Source: Macquaria australasica (lineage: Eukaryota; Chordata; Actinopteri; Centrarchiformes; Percichthyidae). Taken from it: a stretch of DNA of 64,000 nucleotides. The notes below the pieces were generated by a model that was not told the DNA's origin, ran no database searches, and was given only the letters and a program-made list of their open reading frames with translations. Below, piece by piece: positions 59,627 to 64,000 of the stretch. The translations under genes and the position numbers were made by a program. The number at the start of each line of letters is the position of its first letter. Within the stretch, counting starts at the first letter, position 1. The stretch covers positions 2,976,001 through 3,040,000 of the forward strand of contig SEMN01000001.1 in assembly GCA_005408345.1 (NCBI GenBank), read 5' to 3'.

Positions 59627-62600
59627 CTACAATGGAAGCACAGTTTGGAGTGAGCTTACCTTCCCTTTTCATTGTATATCTCAGTCTGTGTGCGTGGGCA
59701 TACTATACTGTATATGTGTTTTTACTTACACTTTGAGCAATGCGCCCACACACAGCATCAGCACCAGTACTGCAATGATGGCAACAGCGATATATACATA
59801 GACAGGCACCATGTCCCGTTCTGGTACCATGTCAGGAACCATGTCCCATTCTGGTTCAGGTGTGACTTCTTTCTTTTCTAAAATGAAAGCAAATACATGC
59901 AGTTAGGTTTATTTATAGTTTATTTACATATCCAATCTATCAATGAACCTTACAAAGATAAGTCAACTAAAATCTACATAAACAACAATAAATACAATGT
60001 CCAAACAAAGCAGAAGATCCATATTTGGACATTTTATAGATCCACAAGTAATTTGAACATGAGGAAGTCGGATAGATGTCTTGAGTATAATGATAATGGC
60101 ATGCAGTGGTTTACGGGTAGTGGCAGCAGCATAAACATATAGGATATCTCCATAATCCAATGTAGATAGTATAGTGGATTGTATACTGTTATTTTTTTTT
60201 TTTCTGTTTTGAGGAGAAACAAGCTCTGTTCTGGTATACGAATATTGAACATGAGTCTTGTAGGATAAGTATTGCACTTATAATTGTCATGATCCCTAGG
60301 ACTCTTGTGTTGGACTGTGTTTCCTGTTTTATTGTGAAGTTCCCTGGTCTTGTCTCTTGTGTATTTACTTCCTGTCTTTGTTCTTTTCCCACCTGTGTTG
60401 ATTGTTTCACCTGTGCCTTGTTACTCACCTGTTTCTGTTTCCCTGATTGGCCACTCCCCTATATATACTGGTCCCCTGTCTTTGTTCTCTTGTTGGTTCA
60501 TTGTTGTTGCTGTTAGTTCTCTCCCTGTGCCTCAGTTTTCAGTCTCTCGTTCTCAGTTTCTCTGTTCCTGGTCTCCCTGTGTGTCGTTTCTTGTTGTAAG
60601 TTTATTTTGTATTTAATAAACCTTTCATCTGCTGGAGCCTCCGTGACTGTCTGCATTTGGGTCCTCTCCCTGCTGCCTAGTTGGCAACCCATGACAATAA
60701 TGCTGTACTGTATCATTAAATTTCCACAGAGTAGAGACATTAAAGCTCTGTGCTCTTGTGAAATGCATACATTTTGTCTTTATGGAGTTTAGAACAAGTT
60801 TTAAATGGCTTTACTCGAGCCGTCAGAATAGAAGATGGTATCGTCAGCATAAAAATGGACATTGCAATGTTCAGTTGGAAAATGGAGTAAACAGCAGGGG
60901 GGCTAAAACTGATCCTTGTGGGACACCGTTATCAATCATCTGGAGTGCAATGAAGGAGACTCACGCCAACACAGAGTTTGATAAGTTTATTCTGTGACAA
61001 CATTGTGATTCTTCAAAGCAGAATGACAATGACTTTCATTTACATTTACTTTAGGTACATTATAGTATCGGTAGAACTAGGAATTTTAACAAGAATGAAA
61101 CCAGGGAAGACTGAACAAACTGACAAGAGATTTAATAAATACTCAACCATTAAACATCAAAACAAATACCCAAATTATTTCAGTATTGGTGGACATCCAA
61201 AAGGAGACTGATTTGAACAAGAGTGGAAACAGGAATGTCGAAGGCCAACTTCAACACTAGGTGAATTAGGTGAACTAGGCAGTCTGTGGCCTATAGCCAT
61301 TTACCTTCTGGGGGCACAAATGAACTACAGGACCCCTATTGACACCCCCTTCCTTCCACCCTCTGTGCACTGAGTATACATGCCGTTGCCTTCAAGTACC
61401 CATAAAGCACACAGCAAAATACACTGTCAGCTTCATTATATTTTCCTTAGAGCCCAGAAATCAAAAATTGGCAAGTCAGTACCTTCAGAAGTACAGTTAT
61501 GTACCTCCTCAAGTGACTAAAATGTGCCTTTAACAAAAAGTGTCAATGCAGTCTTTGTTGCAGCTAAATCCCACTCTTTACCTGGAAGACACAGACACAA
61601 GGATACAGTGTAGACAGACAGACAGTATGAGTCACTAGTGGTGCAACAAACACATGAGTTTCTCATGCGCCATCAAGGTACCTCAGTGTGCTATCTTAAA
61701 TAAATTCAGTAACTGTACCGTTAGTTCAGGTCGTGTTTGTACACATTTGTAACCTAAACTTTCAAAGAATACTTCATACCTTCGTGGTTTATGAAAAGTT
61801 ACATCCTTCTCTTGAGGGCCCTTTGTGCTTATTACAGTACGTCTGTGAAAAATGTATTTTGCAGTAGAAGTCAAAAAATGTAACACAACACTCAGCATGA
61901 ACCCAAATAATAAAGACTTTTAAACCGTCTACTATACAGAGTCTTAAGATAATGCTTAAGGTGCTTATTCATTTGGTTGATGTACAACCCCCTCCCTAAA
62001 ATTGGTAGTCAATCAAAATACCCTAAATAAATTGAAAGAAAATGAAATTGAGGCCTTTCAGGCCGCTGGACGTCTCTCGTTTGAAGCTCATAAATACATT
62101 TGTGGGACATTTATCACTTTCAGCCACTGACAATTATCATCACATCTTCATTTTGTGTTCTTTCTTCCCTCCAGAAGGACCAGACCATGGCAACACCTGT
62201 GACTGTAAAAAAAAGAAAGTTAGCACAAATAAAGATTTTTGTTTGTTCATTTTTTGGTTTTATAAAAGGTTTTATACAATGATTTTAATGCTGTCTAATA
62301 GCCTGAACTGTCATTTTGTTATTCTGACACACCTGGCTGTAGTGACATAAATTAGATATTAAAATACATAACATATTAGAATGAGATTTCCACACAATGT
62401 GATTCATTGTCAATGATATGTATTTTCTCAGTATCTGAAAATCTTTATAGATTATTACTTCATCAAACAAAATCCTCTTTAGCTCTGATAATTATAAGGA
62501 GGAAAAAAAACTCAAATGAAAGTTGACATGAGAACAGAAGGATAGACCATGAAAATAATAACCATGACATGTATGTGCTATTTATGTTCTGCAATATCAT

Positions 62601-64000
62601 AAAAATAAATAACAATAACTAATAAAAATGAAACTTACTCTTTTATGATAACATCAGGGTCTTCCAGCTGGGATCCACAAAGTTAATGTGACTCATGAGG
62701 ACTTGTTGATGTGGCTTTAAACAAAAAAGTTGCTTTACAGCTTAGTTTGTAAATCCTTCACCGACTGGAAACGAACTTTGAATAGATCCTTCAGGAATGC
62801 GGGATTACATACAAACCCCTCAGGAATTTAAACCCATGATTTCATAAAAACTCAAGCCAAGGTTTTCTATGTCTGTGACTCATCACTACTAACAAAAATA
62901 TTTGGTGAATCGGGAAAAATCTCGTGGGAACATCCAGTCAAAGACTGTGAGAGACTAAGTGACTGGGAGAGTATTGATGATTGACCATTTACAAAATCTT
63001 CTAAAATGTTTTCTTTGTAAGGGCTAGTATTACATGGTGACAAGTTAATACAGGTGTGTTTTTAGTGCAATGTTGTAGTCAATTGAAACATCATTACCTG
63101 GGTAGCATACCAGACGACTCCACTCACTCCAAAAGCCTTTGTCTGCACAATACTTGTGCAATTTGGACCGAACCCTGAAGCAGTGTCTCTTATTGTCATG
63201 GATGGAGGGCAGAGTTAGGCTCGTCTCTTTGGTTAAAATCTGCTCCTGTCAATAATAAAAATAAGTAGGGAAATTATCTAAATGTAATAAAAGTTAAGAG
63301 TTAGAGAGTTAGTGCTCATAGCCCAATGCCTGGCTTAAAGCTACATTAATCAACATTTATTCTATTGTAATAAATCAAATGACTCTTTGCAATGTGAAAG
63401 GGGGCAGTTAAACTGACAAGCCCACAAAAAATTATCATCCAACTCTGCAGCTCCACAGAGCCTTTGAATCTTTTTTGGCTCATTTTTTTAGTTTAATGGC
63501 GCATTTGGTTCAGTCCCACCACTCTCACCAACCACATTAGGCAGCTGTTTTTAGCTCTGATAAATCTGATATACACTACCTGCCCAGCACCAACCCAGAT
63601 AATTTTCTCAGGAGTCAGTGGGGGCCAAATCAGAGCTAAAAGACCACTGAATATTGGACTTTCATCAGGTGACCACAAACACAATGACAATGTTCCTCCA
63701 TGTCTGTTAAACGTGTACAGTGTGTTGAGATAACGAAAGCGCTTCTTTATACAATTGATCAAGAATATCATTATAATTCTTCTCTTAAGTCTCAGAACTT
63801 TATACAACTGGGTCTGTTAAACTGGAAGTGTGAGATCATATTATGATTCATGTGACTGGAAATCAATTATTCTGACGTGCCAAATTATTGTCAAGAATGT
63901 TTTGTCTCCTCAACAGACTGCTGTTATCAACACTGGCAAGCATAAGTTTGGTGTTGACACGTAATTTATCTAATACTGTAATTGCACTCACTTTGATATG
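59545..64000 (-). CDS. il13ra2: interleukin-13 receptor alpha-2, C-terminal part (join 63992-64000, 63098-63245, 59730-59877, 59545-59626; 5' incomplete)
   Basis: Four exon pieces in consistent phase encode the membrane-proximal end of a class I cytokine receptor. The last fibronectin-III domain has RHCFRVRSKLHKYCADKGFW then SEWS, the WSxWS box; human IL13RA2 has CFVVRSKVNIYCSDDGIWSE at this place. An acidic stalk and one transmembrane helix (VYVYIAVAIIAVLVLMLCVG) follow. The tail is only about 28 residues (KKPDSLLTTLFARNPILTGT at its end). There is no Box1 proline motif and no STAT-type tyrosine. IL13RA2 is the decoy receptor for IL-13, and human IL13RA2 also has a very short tail starting RKPN. 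IL13RA1 is the main alternative but has a much longer tail. The N-terminal domains are outside the window. Confidence 0.82.
59730..59877 (-). CDS. il13ra2: il13ra2 stalk and transmembrane exon
   Basis: The acceptor CATTTTAG is followed by a charged stalk EKKEVTPEPEW. DMVP occurs three times, then a hydrophobic helix of about 22 residues, ending ALLK at a GTAAGT donor two bases into the next codon. Confidence 0.85.
60020..60960 (-). mobile_element. degenerate non-LTR retrotransposon (LINE) reverse transcriptase fragment, split by an insertion
   Basis: On the minus strand, 60890-60929 reads GVPQGSVLAPLLF and about 60826-60855 reads FYADDTIFYS, the core RT motifs including YADD. KTKCMHFTRA follows further down. 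Beyond the insertion, about 60098-60165 reads LDYGDILYVYAAA, the conserved C-terminal part of fish LINE RTs. The pieces need frame changes and contain stops, so it is a dead copy. The clade (L2- or Rex1-like) is not certain. Confidence 0.8.
60285..60696. mobile_element. 412-bp nonautonomous element inserted in the LINE, TGTCATG/CATGACA ends
   Basis: The left end TGTCATG is the inverse of the right end CATGACA. ATAAT flanks both sides (60280-60284 and 60697-60701), a likely 5-bp target duplication. The interior is pyrimidine-rich, with TGATTGGCCACTCCCCTATA, and ends near AATAAACCTTTCATCTGCTG. This fits a known abundant fish repeat. No coding frame is credible. Confidence 0.75.
63098..63245 (-). 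CDS. il13ra2: il13ra2 WSxWS exon (49 codons plus 1 base)
   Basis: The acceptor TTATTGACAG is followed by EQILTKETSLTLPSIHDNKR. WSEWS and LVCYP follow, then donor GTAATG. The cysteine pattern (HCF, KYC, LVC) fits the third domain of IL13RA2. Confidence 0.88.
63480..63720. repeat. fish interspersed repeat fragment (TCAGAGCTAAAA family)
   Basis: Contains CACATTAGGCAGCTGTTTTT, ACTACCTGCCCAGCACCAAC, CAGAGCTAAAAGACCACTGA and ATATTGGACTTTCATCAGGT. I recall this combination from common teleost repeats. The 104-residue frame through it is not a gene. Confidence 0.45.
63992..64000 (-). CDS. il13ra2: il13ra2 exon fragment at the window edge (ends HIK)
   Basis: The last 9 bases read CAT ATC AAA followed by a consensus GTGAGT donor on the minus strand. 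Phase 0 matches the start of the WSxWS exon. Short, so less certain. Confidence 0.55.

Larger units (their letters stand above)
59878..63097 (-). other. il13ra2 intron before the transmembrane exon
   Basis: A 3.2-kb intron containing a degenerate LINE in two parts, the 412-bp element between them, and diverged repeat-like sequence near 61240-61350. No further exon is supported; the phase across the intron closes without one. Confidence 0.75.

Noticed and set aside
60289..60616. Hydrophobic plus-strand frames with many Ser/Leu/Val
   Set aside because: Produced by the pyrimidine-rich interior of the 412-bp mobile element.
61561..61590. Donor-like CTTCCAG/GTAAAG on the minus strand in the il13ra2 intron
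   Set aside because: No matching open exon; the WSxWS and transmembrane exons join in phase without it.
63493..63807. 104-residue minus-strand frame near il13ra2
   Set aside because: Falls in an interspersed repeat; no cytokine receptor motifs and no consistent splice sites.
1..64000. CRISPR array, operon, phage or integron-type system
   Set aside because: All genes are spliced vertebrate genes; no spacer-repeat array or bacterial signals were seen.

Overview
The window looks like teleost (probably percomorph) nuclear DNA: AT-rich, with short spliced exons, many microsatellites, and several interspersed repeat families I know from fish genomes. These include a TTAA-flanked foldback MITE, hAT-like MITEs with 8-bp target duplications, a V-SINE-like tRNA-derived element, and a degenerate LINE. 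No prokaryotic, organellar or RNA-gene features were seen. Almost all long open frames are chance frames. The real coding sequence lies in short exons that I recovered by matching splice sites, reading phase and protein families.

Four protein genes are supported, left to right. (1) capn6-like calpain, minus strand, 5' part only: two coding exons (354-485, 919-1083) and a likely 5'UTR exon near 3175. The rest lies beyond the left edge. (2) dcx (doublecortin), minus strand, complete: six coding exons between 31368 and 10775 (351 aa), plus a noncoding first exon at about 35144-35330. (3) tmem47 or a close paralogue, plus strand, complete: three exons between 45094 and 52639 (179 aa), with a poly(A) signal at 53387. 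(4) il13ra2, a short-tailed class I cytokine receptor, minus strand, 3' part only: WSxWS exon, transmembrane exon, tail exon and the last 9 bases of a further exon at the right edge. All exon junctions keep phase.

The capn6-dcx pair is also adjacent on human Xq23. IL13RA2 is elsewhere in Xq23 and TMEM47 is on Xp21, so the block combines genes that are dispersed on the human X. The four products (calpain-fold protein, neuronal microtubule-associated protein, claudin-like junction protein, decoy cytokine receptor) share no pathway that I can see. The grouping reflects shared ancestry of the block rather than an operon-like unit.

Noncoding regions: 3.4-10.5 kb is intergenic plus the dcx 3'UTR, with a striking template-switch-like foldback at 4584-4721. 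11-35 kb is dcx introns with few repeats. 35.4-45 kb is the divergent dcx/tmem47 intergenic region, with long TG tracts, a nested transposon and candidate regulatory DNA. 45.3-52.4 kb is tmem47 introns with two MITEs. 53.4-59 kb is the convergent tmem47/il13ra2 intergenic region. 59.9-63.1 kb is an il13ra2 intron holding a broken LINE split by another element.

I found no convincing new biological system. The best second-look items are the calpain that keeps its catalytic cysteine at the CAPN6 locus, the foldback repeat, the nested transposons with readable target duplications, a strong decoy splice acceptor in tmem47, and a small repeat expansion in the il13ra2 stalk.
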